Numbered from the stretch's first letter, positions 39,801 through 44,990 are shown. The stretch is DNA of 64,000 nt from Saturnia japonica (GCA_033032175.1 CM065319.1:15969018-16033017), one strand, 5' to 3'. Translations and numbers: made by a program. Notes: a model not told the origin generated them from the letters alone.

Positions 39801-40264
39801 AAAGACGACATACCACATTTGGAACTTGTTCTAAATAACAAACGAAGCATTGAAAGTGAAAAAGTTTATCAACTTTCTTTTCATATCTCGTACACAATTA
39901 TATCGCGTATAACTCGCGTAGTCTATATTGTCGTTAAAATACAAATTCAAGGTGAGAGGCGCGCACCTCATACACTTTCTATAACGGCAATGAACCATTT
40001 ACCGCGGTCCTTGAGTAAAACGAAGTCCTTGAAGCCCGGAGTCTACATACGCACTCAAGGGCATTTTCCTATCGTATTATAAACGACACGAGTACCTACC
40101 TCCAGGGTCCGGATCTCCTGCTGGGTTAGTTCGGCACTTGTCGAGCATTGCGTTCGCAAACCCTCAAGTCTATCAGCTGAAACGTCTATCATTGACTGAA
40201 TAGTCTGTATAGTTTGAATTGCATCACGAATTTTCTTTTTTTCGTACTCGCTATCTGCATCCAT
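6706..40264 (-). CDS. ksr: Kinase suppressor of Ras (KSR), complete 18-exon gene (joined exons listed separately)
   Basis: KSR is the cytoplasmic scaffold and allosteric activator of the Raf-MEK-ERK module. It binds Raf through its pseudokinase domain, carries MEK, and docks ERK. I read 18 coding exons with GT donors and AG acceptors whose phases are mutually consistent. They sum to 2538 nt, or 845 residues plus stop; from memory, fly and human KSR are somewhat longer. In order: CA1 region (1-about 150), Pro/Ser-rich linker, C1 zinc finger (312-358; ligands H312, C324, C327, C339, C342, H347, C350, C358), His-rich stretch (404-417), FHFP ERK-docking motif (464-467), pseudokinase (about 548-820), and RSPSHP 14-3-3 motif (829-834). 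Kinase signatures: glycine loop G562/G564/G567, VAVK lysine K581 kept as in fly KSR, HKD in place of HRD (675-677), DFG 694-696, and APD instead of APE (725-727). Introns are loaded with repeats; intron 1 is 10.6 kb. The upstream ATG at 40276 would add four residues (MIFV). Confidence 0.95.
7005..7855 (-). pseudogene. R1-clade non-LTR retrotransposon remnant in KSR intron 17
   Basis: Read on the minus strand from 7811, frames give LREGRL-type reverse-transcriptase text: [36 protein letters not shown], then [55 protein letters not shown] and finally FCYADDTLV (about 7155-7186), the RT active-site box. The copy has a CAG-to-TAG-type stop before YGF, a frameshift near 7380, a short in-frame repeat of VPQGSG, another frameshift before YADD, and loses the region after it. 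The left part (7005-7150) looks like the element's 3' UTR ending in an A-run on the minus strand. It is dead and lies in the same orientation as KSR. R1-like clade is inferred from motif wording. Confidence 0.85.
7862..8188. mobile_element. Pogo/Tc1-like MITE in KSR intron 17
   Basis: The ends are inverted repeats: CAGTAAATTCCCCCTATA on the left and, reading inward from the right, CAGTAAACCCCCTAATAC. TA dinucleotides flank both ends. At about 327 bp with no ORF it is a non-autonomous element. CAGT-type ends with a TA target site suggest pogo/Tigger or another Tc1/mariner group. It ends about 50 bp from KSR exon 17. Confidence 0.65.
8237..8366 (-). CDS. ksr: KSR coding exon 17: kinase C-lobe (residues 752-795)
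   Basis: Reads [20 protein letters not shown], then [17 protein letters not shown], typical of the Raf/KSR C-lobe. The acceptor is CTTGCAG (phase 2) and the donor is AAG|GTACAG (phase 0). Confidence 0.96.
8559..8690 (-). CDS. ksr: KSR coding exon 16: activation-segment end (residues 708-752)
   Basis: Reads [18 protein letters not shown], then [12 protein letters not shown]. The usual APE motif is APD here (codon GAT). DVYAFG is conserved. The acceptor is TTACAG (phase 2) and the donor is TTCGG|GTGAGT (phase 2). Confidence 0.96.
9150..9523 (+). mobile_element. Helitron-like non-autonomous repeat, copy 1 (KSR intron 15)
   Basis: One of three copies in the window (others at 29514-29852 and 51716-52055). 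It starts near TATTAATAC followed by TGAAGCAAAA and TTTCTACCCC, and ends near GCGATCGCTAGT. The shared body includes ATTGACATTGTCACTCAACG and GATCAAAAAGT. AT-rich 5' ends near TC and a CTAGT 3' end fit Helitrons, and there is no terminal inverted repeat. The class is an inference. Confidence 0.6.
9749..9882 (-). CDS. ksr: KSR coding exon 15: catalytic-loop and DFG region (residues 664-708)
   Basis: Reads [19 protein letters not shown], then [16 protein letters not shown] in place of HRD is the hallmark KSR change in the catalytic loop; DFG is kept. The acceptor is ATAACAG (phase 0) and the donor is AACAA|GTTAGT (phase 2). Confidence 0.97.
10200..10425 (-). repeat. tRNA-derived SINE copy, diverged (KSR intron 14)
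   Basis: On the minus strand the head reads ATGATGGCTCAGTTGTA (A-box like), then GGGTTCGAATCC (B-box). These are the internal RNA polymerase III promoter elements of a tRNA gene. The body is diverged. It is not a functional tRNA: spacing and stems are not those of a cloverleaf. Confidence 0.6.
11579..11733 (+). repeat. CTAGCTGTGCCCG repeat, internally deleted copy
   Basis: Starts ACTAGCTGTGCCCGAGGGTT, keeps the CGCGCGAA and CCCGGCTA blocks, then jumps to the distal part (CATATGCATTTAGTAAAA, then TTTTGACATTACAAACAGAC) and the AATTAATTG end. The middle, including the GTTTCGGAGATTACC block, is missing. Confidence 0.7.
12472..12657 (-). CDS. ksr: KSR coding exon 14: kinase N-lobe/hinge (residues 602-663)
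   Basis: Reads [19 protein letters not shown] and [16 protein letters not shown], followed by VAQQISQ, matching Raf/KSR subdomains IV-VI. The acceptor is GTAG|GTG and the donor is CACAG|GTTGGT; phase 0 at both ends. Confidence 0.97.
12740..13310. repeat. Minisatellite (~96-bp period) in KSR intron 13
   Basis: Degenerate tandem units. The recurring block AAGGTTAATCGTACTAATT (with variants) starts at 12805, 12901, 12997 and, more diverged, 13181, giving a 96-bp spacing. Each unit also holds AATTTTACTCACTTC and a (C)ACC-AATTAAAGG block. On the KSR strand the units contain GTGAGTA and GGTGATTA, which resemble splice donors. The block starts next to the real donor of exon 13 and fills nearly all of the 664-nt intron. 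Confidence 0.85.
13322..13498 (-). CDS. ksr: KSR coding exon 13: N-lobe of the pseudokinase (residues 543-601)
   Basis: Contains [17 protein letters not shown], the glycine loop [11 protein letters not shown] and [10 protein letters not shown] with the VAxK lysine (K581). Mammalian KSRs have Arg at that position; fly KSR keeps Lys, as here. The acceptor is TTTCACAG and the donor is CATGAG|GTGAGT, phase 0. The downstream intron opens directly into a minisatellite. Confidence 0.97.
13744..14047 (-). repeat. tRNA-derived SINE, nearly full length (KSR intron 12)
   Basis: Shares with other copies the GTTTAGCG, CAAGATGGTA, TGGCTCTCAAGTGCAG, CCTACCACCATG and GAAAGCTCAGGCTCATTG blocks. The tRNA-like head is at the right end (minus-strand transcription), though the A and B boxes here are worn. 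Confidence 0.65.
14080..14240 (+). repeat. Fragment of the GAA-tailed repeat family
   Basis: Similar to part of the units at 40597-40931 and 46204-46565 (CCCTATATTGGT, GGTGCCATTTTTCGT, AAACTTCCAGCAAG, GCCACCATTTTGCC). It directly follows a SINE copy, as also happens at 21960-22215. Confidence 0.45.
14250..15900. other. KSR intron 12 sequence with no recognised element
   Basis: AT-rich intronic DNA with no coding potential that I can support and no clear repeat boundary. Confidence 0.5.
15913..16200. repeat. Diverged 156-bp tandem duplication downstream of KSR exon 12
   Basis: GAGTCAAGAGACGAGCATG at 15913 matches GAGTCGAGAGATGAGAATG at 16069. The similarity continues through GGTATTTTAATTTATT and CAGTCGG to TCGTTCCTTGTC versus TCATTCCTTATC. 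The two units are adjacent in KSR intron 12. Confidence 0.7.
16295..16413 (-). CDS. ksr: KSR coding exon 12 (residues 503-542)
   Basis: Encodes [20 protein letters not shown], then [16 protein letters not shown], leading into the kinase domain. The acceptor is TTGCAG (phase 1) and the donor is AGC|GTAAGT (phase 0). Confidence 0.9.
16967..17071 (-). CDS. ksr: KSR coding exon 11 (residues 468-503)
   Basis: Encodes [19 protein letters not shown] and [13 protein letters not shown], a Ser-rich linker. The acceptor is ATTCAG and the donor is G|GTGAGT; phase 1 at both ends. Confidence 0.88.
17392..17515 (-). CDS. ksr: KSR coding exon 10: Ser/Pro-rich linker and FxFP ERK dock (residues 427-468)
   Basis: Contains [16 protein letters not shown] and ends in KHKQFHFP. 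The FHFP at 464-467 fits the FxFP (DEF) docking motif that KSR uses to hold activated ERK. The acceptor is TTTTAG (phase 0) and the donor is CCGG|GTAAGT (phase 1). Confidence 0.92.
17610..17820 (+). pseudogene. LINE 3' coding fragment antisense in KSR intron 9
   Basis: The plus frame reads [20 protein letters not shown], the Cys-His pattern (C...G...DHIFFNCP) common near the C-terminus of Jockey-type and related LINE ORF2 proteins, followed by a few dozen residues and a stop at 17812. Only the extreme 3' part remains. Confidence 0.5.
18195..18300 (-). repeat. SINE fragment (KSR intron 9)
   Basis: Short internally deleted copy: AGATGGTAACACGCTGAGCC joined directly to TGAATCATTGCTTC, so most of the body is lost. 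Confidence 0.45.
18428..18579 (-). CDS. ksr: KSR coding exon 9: Arg/His-rich linker (residues 376-426)
   Basis: The frame fixed by both splice phases reads [12 protein letters not shown], then SRPRRR, then a His-rich run (residues 404-417, fourteen residues with His pairs separated by P, T or A), then APPTSVHHT. The acceptor is TTGCAG (phase 1) and the donor is ACT|GTATGT (phase 0). Skipping it would break the frame, so it should be constitutive. Two other frames are also open across this GC-rich block, which makes phase the deciding evidence. Confidence 0.82.
18600..21280. other. KSR intron 8, mostly unassigned sequence
   Basis: AT-rich with no gene. Around 19000-19400 a minus frame stays open for about 120 codons but matches no family I recognise, and the nearby motif TTTTTCTCGACGACTGG resembles LINE tails. 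TTAGG-type repeats appear only as a very short run (CTAACCTAACCTAAC at about 20323). Confidence 0.4.
21289..21371 (-). CDS. ksr: KSR coding exon 8: end of C1 finger (residues 348-376)
   Basis: Encodes [20 protein letters not shown], supplying the last two zinc ligands (C350, C358). Phase 2 in and phase 1 out; the donor is G|GTAAGT. Confidence 0.95.
21960..22080 (-). repeat. SINE 3' fragment (KSR intron 7)
   Basis: Keeps ATAGGTTTAGCCACAATTTC, GCAAGATGGTATCACGCT and GGTGCTTACATTG, but lacks the tRNA-like head. It runs directly into a fragment of the GAA-tailed repeat. Confidence 0.5.
22085..22215 (+). repeat. Fragment of the GAA-tailed repeat family
   Basis: ATAACGTGATATAATTTTG, CTGGAAACATCC and GGGGCCACCATCTTGTTAG resemble the central part of 40597-40931. 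Confidence 0.45.
22454..22650 (-). CDS. ksr: KSR coding exon 7: most of the C1 zinc finger (residues 283-348)
   Basis: After a Ser/Pro stretch (APRSPRTPT) come [19 protein letters not shown] and KCH, the first six metal ligands of the cysteine-rich CA3/C1 domain. In KSR this domain brings the scaffold to membranes. The acceptor is CTTAG (phase 0) and the donor is CACAG|GTATAT (phase 2), so the next exon completes the finger. Confidence 0.95.
22690..23140 (+). repeat. Dispersed ~430-bp repeat, copy 1 (KSR intron 6)
   Basis: Matches 49515-49975 over its length: GTCTGTTTGTTCGC start, AACGGATTTTTATACTG, TTTGTAATCAAGTCGT, GATACATCAAAATAAT, GTCCGCGATGGCATATGTC and AACTTGGGCATTCA. No ORF; class unknown. 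Confidence 0.6.
23164..23269 (-). CDS. ksr: KSR coding exon 6 (residues 247-282)
   Basis: Encodes [21 protein letters not shown] and [13 protein letters not shown], a low-complexity Ser/Pro linker. The acceptor is TTTGCAG (phase 2) and the donor is ACC|GTGAGT (phase 0). Support is from frame, phase and local GC content. Confidence 0.85.
23996..24125 (-). CDS. ksr: KSR coding exon 5 (residues 204-247)
   Basis: Contains [15 protein letters not shown] and [12 protein letters not shown], matching the conserved KSR segment before the C1 domain. The acceptor is TTAAAG, with a weak pyrimidine tract (phase 1 in). The donor is CTCAG|GTCGGT (phase 2 out). Confidence 0.9.
24155..24370 (+). repeat. CTAGCTGTGCCCG repeat, diverged copy (KSR intron 4)
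   Basis: Opens ACTAGATGTGCCCGCGACTC and later holds AATGGTCAAACCGTTTCTTA, the counterpart of the GGTCCAACCGTTTCGGA block. The remainder is worn. Confidence 0.5.
24733..24854. repeat. Perfect 61-bp tandem duplication (KSR intron 4)
   Basis: Two back-to-back copies start TAAAAATTAATAAAAATTCG and end CCATACTGATAA with no difference that I can see. A recent duplication (slippage or unequal crossover) or an assembly artefact. Confidence 0.85.
25151..25318 (-). CDS. ksr: KSR coding exon 4 (residues 148-204)
   Basis: Reads [18 protein letters not shown], then an Arg/Pro-rich run ([16 protein letters not shown]) and [13 protein letters not shown]. It is GC-rich compared with the surrounding intron. 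The acceptor is TTCTAG (phase 1) and the donor is AAAG|GTCGGG (phase 1). This linker is poorly conserved across KSRs, so the support is splice phase and frame. Confidence 0.85.
25455..25760. repeat. Two CTAGCTGTGCCCG repeat fragments in opposite orientation (KSR intron 3)
   Basis: A plus-strand fragment (ACTAGCTGTGCCG, then GTTTCGGAGATTACCCGGAA) is followed by a minus-strand copy that runs AATAAAATTGAAG to GTAATCTCCGAAACGGTTGG and TGACGGGATTTTCACTGAT. Head-to-tail order is disrupted, so either one copy inserted into another or an inversion occurred. Confidence 0.6.
26718..27255. mobile_element. MITE with ~34-bp terminal inverted repeats (KSR intron 3)
   Basis: The left end reads CTATTTCCATTTC, TTTATTTTCTCGATGACAG. 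The right end is its reverse complement (CTGTCATCGAGAAAATAAAG, AAATGG) with one visible mismatch. TA lies outside both ends. About 530 bp long with no ORF. The right end is about 155 bp past the donor of KSR exon 3. TA target sites point to the Tc1/mariner superfamily, but this is inference. Confidence 0.7.
27410..27548 (-). CDS. ksr: KSR coding exon 3 (residues 102-148)
   Basis: Reads [20 protein letters not shown] followed by [17 protein letters not shown], the end of the CA1 helical region. The acceptor is GTGCAG (phase 0) and the donor is G|GTAAGT (phase 1). Confidence 0.9.
28805..29040 (-). repeat. SINE copy, truncated (KSR intron 2)
   Basis: Carries GTGCAGCTGCCCGAAGAAGC, CCCTACCACCATACTG, AAAGCTCAGACTAGGATTCG and the degenerate head. 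It lacks the left (3') part. Confidence 0.5.
29342..29479 (-). CDS. ksr: KSR coding exon 2 (residues 56-101)
   Basis: Begins [11 protein letters not shown] and includes the [17 protein letters not shown] segment of the SAM-like CA1 region. The acceptor is TTCGCAG and the donor is GAG|GTACGT; phase 0 at both ends. A Helitron-like repeat begins only about 35 bp upstream of the acceptor. Confidence 0.93.
29514..29852 (-). mobile_element. Helitron-like non-autonomous repeat, copy 2 (KSR intron 1)
   Basis: Reverse-complement copy of the unit at 9150-9523. Its presumed 3' end lies about 35 bp upstream of the KSR exon 2 acceptor, so it probably affects the branch-point region. Confidence 0.6.
31080..31200 (+). 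repeat. SINE 3' fragment in the opposite orientation (KSR intron 1)
   Basis: Reverse complement of the SINE tail: GTGTTACCATCTTAGGCC, GTGATTGTAG, AAACGCTAAACCTACAA. It is the only copy seen that lies antisense to KSR. Confidence 0.45.
31895..32160 (-). repeat. SINE copy, nearly full length (KSR intron 1)
   Basis: Holds GTGGCCCAAGATGGTAGCGC, AACTGACTCTTAAGTGCA, GAGGGTGGTAGCTAACTACC, TGATATGGTTTCATCACCG and a head with AACAAAACCATCATTGA. Confidence 0.6.
32694..33551 (+). mobile_element. Internally deleted mariner element (KSR intron 1)
   Basis: The ends are inverted repeats (GGTCCTTACATATGAAATT, then GGCGTTTT on the left; AAAACGCTAATTTCATATG, TAAGGACTT on the right). The ORF from 32860 gives [40 protein letters not shown] and [16 protein letters not shown], the mariner helix-turn-helix region. 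A frameshift follows, then the frame continues [14 protein letters not shown] and LTCDEK with a TGA in place of Trp. Near 33375 the text jumps to the C-terminus ([20 protein letters not shown]). The second and third catalytic aspartates and about 450 bp are missing. Confidence 0.9.
33552..33900 (+). other. Possible solo LTR or promoter-bearing repeat (KSR intron 1)
   Basis: Unlike its surroundings this stretch has mixed base composition, repeats of AGCGACATCTA/TAGCGACACATAGC, a TATA-like GAGTATATATACAAG followed 30-50 bp on by GACAACAAACGTTAGGCAG, and a GC-rich end. This arrangement is seen in insect LTRs, but I could not fix TG...CA ends or a target-site copy. Confidence 0.25.
34781..34960. 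mobile_element. Foldback (hairpin) MITE in KSR intron 1
   Basis: About 78 bp at 34781-34858 is the reverse complement of 34883-34960 with roughly ten mismatches, separated by about 24 bp. Both arms start GCCC(T/C)CTTATTACG and share AATAGCAAAGCGATAGCAGA. The whole unit is two arms, typical of foldback MITEs. In the KSR pre-mRNA it should form a long imperfect hairpin. Confidence 0.85.
35712..35880 (+). repeat. CTAGCTGTGCCCG repeat, second subtype
   Basis: AACTGTGCTCGCGGCTCCGC start, then AAGATATGGTGATAG, AAGTATCTAAGGAGTAAAAC and GGCAAACCTATAT. The same order is seen at 36735-36920 and 37748-37955, so this is a distinct subfamily sharing only the head. Confidence 0.55.
36735..37215. repeat. 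CTAGCTGTGCCCG repeats: subtype-2 copy (+) followed by subtype-1 copy (-)
   Basis: 36735-36925 is subtype 2 (ACTAGCTGTGTCCGCGGC to GCAAACCTATATAT). 36926-37215 is the reverse complement of subtype 1 (AATTAATAAAATTGAAGTG, TAATCTCCGAAAAGGTTAG, GACGGGACTTCCACTGAT). Together they make an inverted pair. Confidence 0.6.
37748..37955 (+). repeat. CTAGCTGTGCCCG repeat, subtype-2 copy, diverged
   Basis: AACTACCCGTGCCCGCATG start, then AATTGTCTAAGGAGTAAAAC, TTTATCCAGTAGTTTTTAC and GGCAAACCTCAATAT. Confidence 0.5.
37960..40050. other. 5' part of KSR intron 1, no element recognised
   Basis: AT-rich, no ORF of note. It probably includes first-intron regulatory DNA, but I see no specific site that I could defend. 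Confidence 0.4.
40100..40264 (-). CDS. ksr: KSR coding exon 1 (residues 1-55)
   Basis: Starts [11 protein letters not shown] and contains [17 protein letters not shown] and [11 protein letters not shown], the start of the KSR CA1 region that binds Raf. The donor is GAG|GTAGGT, phase 0. The next exon is 10.6 kb away. An in-frame ATG at 40276 is an alternative start; I chose 40264 because the protein beginning there resembles other insect KSR N-termini. Confidence 0.93.
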
Positions 40265-40419
40265 TACAAATATCACAGCACTATAAACGAACCGCTAAAT
40301 ACTATACATAAATAAAAAACACTTTATTCATTTTATAAAATGAATATACAAAACATTGCAGATGTTATATTGCCGATACAGCGGCCATATCCAAAGAAAA
40401 TCTATATTTTAGTCTATGC

Positions 40420-41609
40420 TAGCGGTGGGCGATTAAGAGATATACTAAAGTAATTAATCAACTATGAAGATAACTCGAGTTATTTCAATACTAGACATTA
40501 GTAATTACTAATTTTATTCGATGATAAGTGATCATTCATATTTGAAGTGCCATTAGTAATTACTAATATTAGTAGTTTGATGATGAGTGGTCATTCGGTT
40601 TTTTGGCGGGATCTTGAAGGGACATGTTGTGGTTTTTATTTTTAATTCATTAACTTAGGGTTTTAACCCTGTATTATGTAATATTGGTGGCGTTTTGCAT
40701 GGTATCGTTTGATTTTTGTGCTTAATTGAAATAGATTATAAATATAAGCTGAAAGCATTCATTCTGAGGTCCCACAAAATTTTCCTAGAAAGTTCTGACA
40801 AGGGAGCCATTATCTTGTTAGGATACTGAATCGTTATATCACATGGCACTATAATTCACTCGATAATGACAGTAATGGTCTTCGTTAAAGAGGACCGGTT
40901 ACCAAGTTAGGAAGAAGAAGAAGAAGAAGATTGATCATTCATAACTGAAATAACATTAGTAATGGTAGGATATTAATTTGATAAAATGAGTAATAATTAA
41001 GACCGAACGACCTTTTATTGTTTTTTAGGTAATTGTTATGTGTCCTTAGTTTAGGACGGTGCGACTTTTTTTTGTTGAAGTGAAACATGTATATGTGAAG
41101 GGTAAACCTGATTGTTGGCGTGGCGATGTAGGCCGTGGCGATGCATCGGCATACTATATGATGGAATATATGTGCTATACGTAGTAACAGTCTATAGGCG
41201 AGTGTAAACCTGATTGTTGGTGTGGTGATACACCGCCACGCTATATATTATGTTCTTTAATTTTTAGTGTTCAATGTTTGTTTCTTTTATTCAGTAACAT
41301 GTTTGACATCTATCGGACGTCCGGTGACGGTCAATTTTTTGTTGTAGGTCATAGGAATGTGTGGCCTTTTTTTTTGCTTTCGACTGTCGTAGAGGTAGGC
41401 GGTTTTATCGAAGTATTCTGGTTAGTTTTATTTTTGCTCTCCACTCTCGGCCAGCTCTGGATATTACAACAAAGGCTCTATTTTGAGTGATCATTCATAT
41501 TCGTATTTCAATTATGAATTATCACTAAATTATGAAATTTCTTCATTATGTAAATAATTAACTATTGAATATCTCGTTTATGTCAATCATTCATATTCGC
41601 CCACCTCTA
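40420..41609. mobile_element. hAT-like non-autonomous element between KSR and the Ig gene
   Basis: 13-bp inverted ends TAGCGGTGGGCGA (40420-40432) and its complement TCGCCCACCTCTA (41597-41609) differ at one base. Flanking 8-bp copies GTCTATGC and GTCTATGT differ at the last base. TAG-GGTG ends with an 8-bp target duplication are the hAT signature. The inside repeats ATCATTCATA motifs and hosts a GAA-tailed repeat (40597-40931) plus a block with two copies of GTAAACCTGATTGTTGG about 100 bp apart. No transposase ORF. Confidence 0.8.
40597..40931 (+). mobile_element. GAA-tailed retroposon nested in the hAT element
   Basis: Matches the reverse complement of 46204-46565: GATCTTGAAGGGACATGTTG, TAATATTGGTGGCGTTTTGC, TCTTGTTAGGATACTGAA, ACCAAGTTAGGAAGAAGAAG. 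It ends in an (AAG)n run of about six units. A simple-repeat tail suggests a SINE-like retroposon, but I see no clear pol III boxes. Confidence 0.6.
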
Positions 41610-42292
41610 GTCTATGTATATGATGCATTTTACCGGGGCATAAACAATTTTGACGTTTTGTCACAAGTTTATTATTAAACGTTGCTACCAGTCAAAGAAT
41701 ATACTACTCTCTACCGCTACCAGTCGTGAGGACTGCCGACAGAGAAATGAATACATAAAACTATAAACATTTCTCCTAAACTTCAAATGATAGAATTAAT
41801 AATAATAGAAGTAACTATTATTAATATTAATAGAAGAACTAAGAAAATAAAAATGTATGTAAAGAGCGTCAATGTCGTATTTACTTAATATTAAAAAAAA
41901 ATTATATGTGTTACTTATGTATGGTGGTAACTGTCACCTCATCATAACTTCAAAATTAATATTATTATCATTGATAGCCATAGTAAAGAAAAACTCAAAA
42001 GAGTTCCAAAAAAACTAGTTCTGCCATCTCCAATCAAGACAAACCGTTTTTATAAGATATAACAAAATATGGCAACAATTCCCTAATTTCAATTTTTTGA
42101 ACAACAACTTTTTAGTCTATGACTTTAATCAACGAAGTGTGGACGTTGGTTGTGAGATTTTTTCTATTATTTCGCTTCCCGTCGGTAAATTTATTTCTAT
42201 GTAATGTAATAAAAAATAGATAGGGGAATAAATAAAGTTTACTTTACAGTAGCTTGATTTTTTCTTTAGTGTCTAAATGTAGTTAGAGTAGA

Positions 42293-42341
42293 ATGTTATT
42301 CGAGCGCGTATTTTTGCCTGTGTTCTGCCTCGGAGTAAAAG
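42293..42341 (+). CDS. Ig-superfamily protein, coding exon 1 (signal peptide start)
   Basis: ATGTTATTCGAGCGC encodes MLFERVFLPVFCLGVK. With exon 2 (VFPLAIA) it forms a typical N-terminal signal peptide: short charged start, hydrophobic core, small residues before EEVD. The donor is AAAG|GTAAAT, phase 1, which fits exon 2. The coding direction is divergent from KSR. Confidence 0.7.
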
Positions 42342-42463
42342 GTAAATAATAAAAAAAATATTTTTTTATCGATAAATCATTTCAAAATATAAATTTTACA
42401 TGATACTTTCTGTATCATAATTTTAATGAAATCCTCGTTTTAGTAAAATTATTTATCTTTTAG

Positions 42464-42618
42464 TGTTTCCTTTGGCTATAGCCGAGGAAGTGGACATACG
42501 TGAAGTTTTCGCAGACAAAGGTACTAATGTATCTATACCTTGTGGCGAAGTGCCTCTTAAACCGGCCTTCAACGTCCAGTGGGTACACAGAGGCAACAAA
42601 ACACATCATAAAGTTTTG
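42464..42618 (+). CDS. Ig-superfamily protein, coding exon 2 (first half of an Ig domain)
   Basis: After the acceptor ATCTTTTAG the frame reads VFPLAIAEEVDIREVFADKG, then TNVSIPCGEVPLKPAFNVQW, then VHRGNKTHHKVL, with donor TTG|GTAAGT (phase 0). The pattern GTNVSIPC followed 14 residues later by W is a V-type Ig B-strand cysteine and C-strand tryptophan. The partner cysteine (YxC) must be in a later exon, which I did not find in the window. The product is probably a secreted or cell-surface adhesion-type protein; I cannot name the family member. Confidence 0.8.
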
Positions 42619-43070
42619 GTAAGTTTTTTTTTTCAATTATATATTTTTAGTCATACACAGTCATACACGCATAATTTCAACGTCTGTATACAAAATACAT
42701 AACTACTTTTTATTATCAAATAGGCTACTGCTCAACCACAAGTACAATTGATTTAAATGACAATTGTGGTCAGCAATATACTAAGCCTTCTAGGCTTGGT
42801 TTTTCAATCCAAAAGCTGGAGCATGTGTTTATATATTTAATTATATTTTCTTGAAGATTTCAACTTAAGTTTCTTAGCTCAAAAATAAAATCCAAAAAAT
42901 ATCATATTACATTAATCATCAATAAGAATTTAACAATCAGATATTATTATTATTAAATTATACTTCATAAGAAGTTTTTAATAAAATAAATTATTCACTT
43001 ACAACCAGAAGGTTCTTCTAAAGTTGTAAAGAAATTTCTAGTGAAATATGATAATTTATTAATAATATTA
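42619..43070. other. Ig-gene intron 2 start, nothing recognised
   Basis: AT-rich intronic DNA. All sequence from here to the window end is probably intron 2 or beyond. Confidence 0.4.
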
Positions 43071-43079
43071 TGTTATTGT

Positions 43080-43550
43080 GAGGCCCTAGTCACAAGCTCC
43101 ATCATACCTGCACAGTCCAAACTGTTCAGTCATGACTACAAAACAAGACAGAACACCACCATTCAGTGACCACATGTGCAAACTGGACTGCAAACTACAG
43201 AACAGAATATACCTTGCTCTTAATTTTCCACAATGCTGGTTAAAATTTGTACAACTCTATGAATTGAGTTCAAGAATTCCTTCAAATAACTTTGTACATA
43301 CTAATTTTGACATATGTTATGAAAACAATTTTTCCAAACTAAGGGGTGGCTTAAATGATCTGCCATAAGCTCAAGTAAATTCGCAGGCAAAACTGTGCAG
43401 TCCAATCTTCAACATGTAAACGATTGCACAAACCGCCTGCACAAACTACCATCTTGCTGTCCACATGCACATTCATACCTGCGCAACCAGGCTTGTTCAG
43501 GCATGTTTGCAGTCAAGATGGAAGTGTAGTGTAGCCTTAAACTTTTATCG
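43080..43550. repeat. Possible MITE with internal direct repeats
   Basis: Near both ends lie related blocks: CATACCTGCACAGTCC, then CTGTTCAGTCATG, versus CATACCTGCGCAACC, then TTGTTCAGGCATG. The outer edges (GAGGCCCTAGTCAC and GTGTAGCCTTAA) are weak inverted repeats. It is less AT-rich than its surroundings. Class uncertain. Confidence 0.35.
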
Positions 43551-44744
43551 GACTAAATCAGCTATAAATTGAGTCTGCATCAATAAAACCATTATGCGCT
43601 TTAAATTTGATTTACTTGCTGCTGTGCTAATCATATTGTCACTTAATATTGTTACATGAGTGCTTTGTTACACTGGCCTTCTGGTTATATGAAACACTGT
43701 CATATACAACTATCTACCTAATAAAAAAATTAAGACAGACTGACAGACAAAGCACATCTTAAACCAGTGGATCTAGAAGCTTGAAATTTTGCACAAAATT
43801 ATATTATTTGAGGGTGTTAAAAATAGCATGATTCCTGAGATGTTGGGAAATACCATTACACACATGGCTAGTTAAATAATGATATTATAAATTTATATAA
43901 TTAAACAAACAATGTTCATAAATTATTATATTAGATAATGATCACTTCACAAAGTTAATGCGAGGTTGACGTAGAAAATATACTTACATCCATTAGATTT
44001 ATATGTAAATTGTTTAAAAATATGCATAATTTTTTATCATTTATATAACTTATGTACATTTTTTACACACAGTAATAATTAATTGTGTTTAATAGTATTA
44101 TACTTATATTTATGTTATTACATTTTGGTTGCAGTTAAAAGACCTTTCTATTGTTTTTAAAAATAGGCTTGCCAATAAAGTCATCTACCATGTTAAATAA
44201 TTTTGTAAATTATGGTTAACTCAAGTATCTATGGTATTATAGTGTATTTTCTAAAATAATAAATTATTACATAATACTTTATAATAAATCTATTGACATG
44301 CAAATTATTGACACATCAACCAAACATAAATATGAGACATCATATTGGGTGGCTTTCCAGATGTGTCAATTTTAATTATTTATGTATTCCACGCAAATTG
44401 AGAGTTACCACCCTTAATTTTTTTTTAAACATTATACAATGCATTATTTAACTGTGAAGAATAACATAATTTGTTCGATTTTTATATTAATAGTAGGTAG
44501 TCACAGAAGTTCAGACATTATAGCAATGAATATGCAATCATTATCTTGAACCTCAACATGAATATCTTAAACCTGTTTATAATGTTGATTTGTATCTGAA
44601 ACAATGTCTGCTTTAGGAATTGTTTGATAGGCTTTTGACCTCTTATGAAGTGGAATCATCCAATTTAGTAACTAGAGGTTTTTTTAGACATTACCTTTGA
44701 TATTGTTTCGCTTCAGCACCATACGCATGGTGCTGAGATGTAGA

Positions 44745-44990
44745 TGCAAAATATGGTCACACAAAGGGGCATGGAGCAGCTATACTCGGAGTTTCTTTGC
44801 GTGATTGAATCAAAATTGAGGAGATCCGCAGAGGAACTAAAGTCACCAATATAACCTTAAAAATAGCTGGACTTCATTGGCAGTGGAAACCGGGCGGGGC
44901 ATTTAGCGTGTGGAACTGATGTTCGATGAGACTAAAAAGTTCTCCAATGGTGGCTGTATACCGGAACACGCAGCGTGAGATGCATCAAAA
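44745..44990 (+). pseudogene. RTE-like LINE C-terminal fragment
   Basis: From about 44790 the plus frame reads GVSLRD, a stop, then IKIEEIRRGTKVTNITLKIA and GLHWQW, which matches the post-RT region of RTE-like LINEs (typically ...SLRDRI..EEIRRRTKV.DI...). Stops and lost flanks show it is dead. Confidence 0.7.

Larger units (their letters stand above)
40265..42292. promoter_or_regulatory. Shared upstream region of divergent KSR (-) and Ig-domain gene (+)
   Basis: The two genes start head to head, about 2.03 kb between start codons. About 1.19 kb of this is a hAT-like insertion. No TATA box is evident close to either ATG. Transcription starts cannot be placed from sequence alone. Confidence 0.5.
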
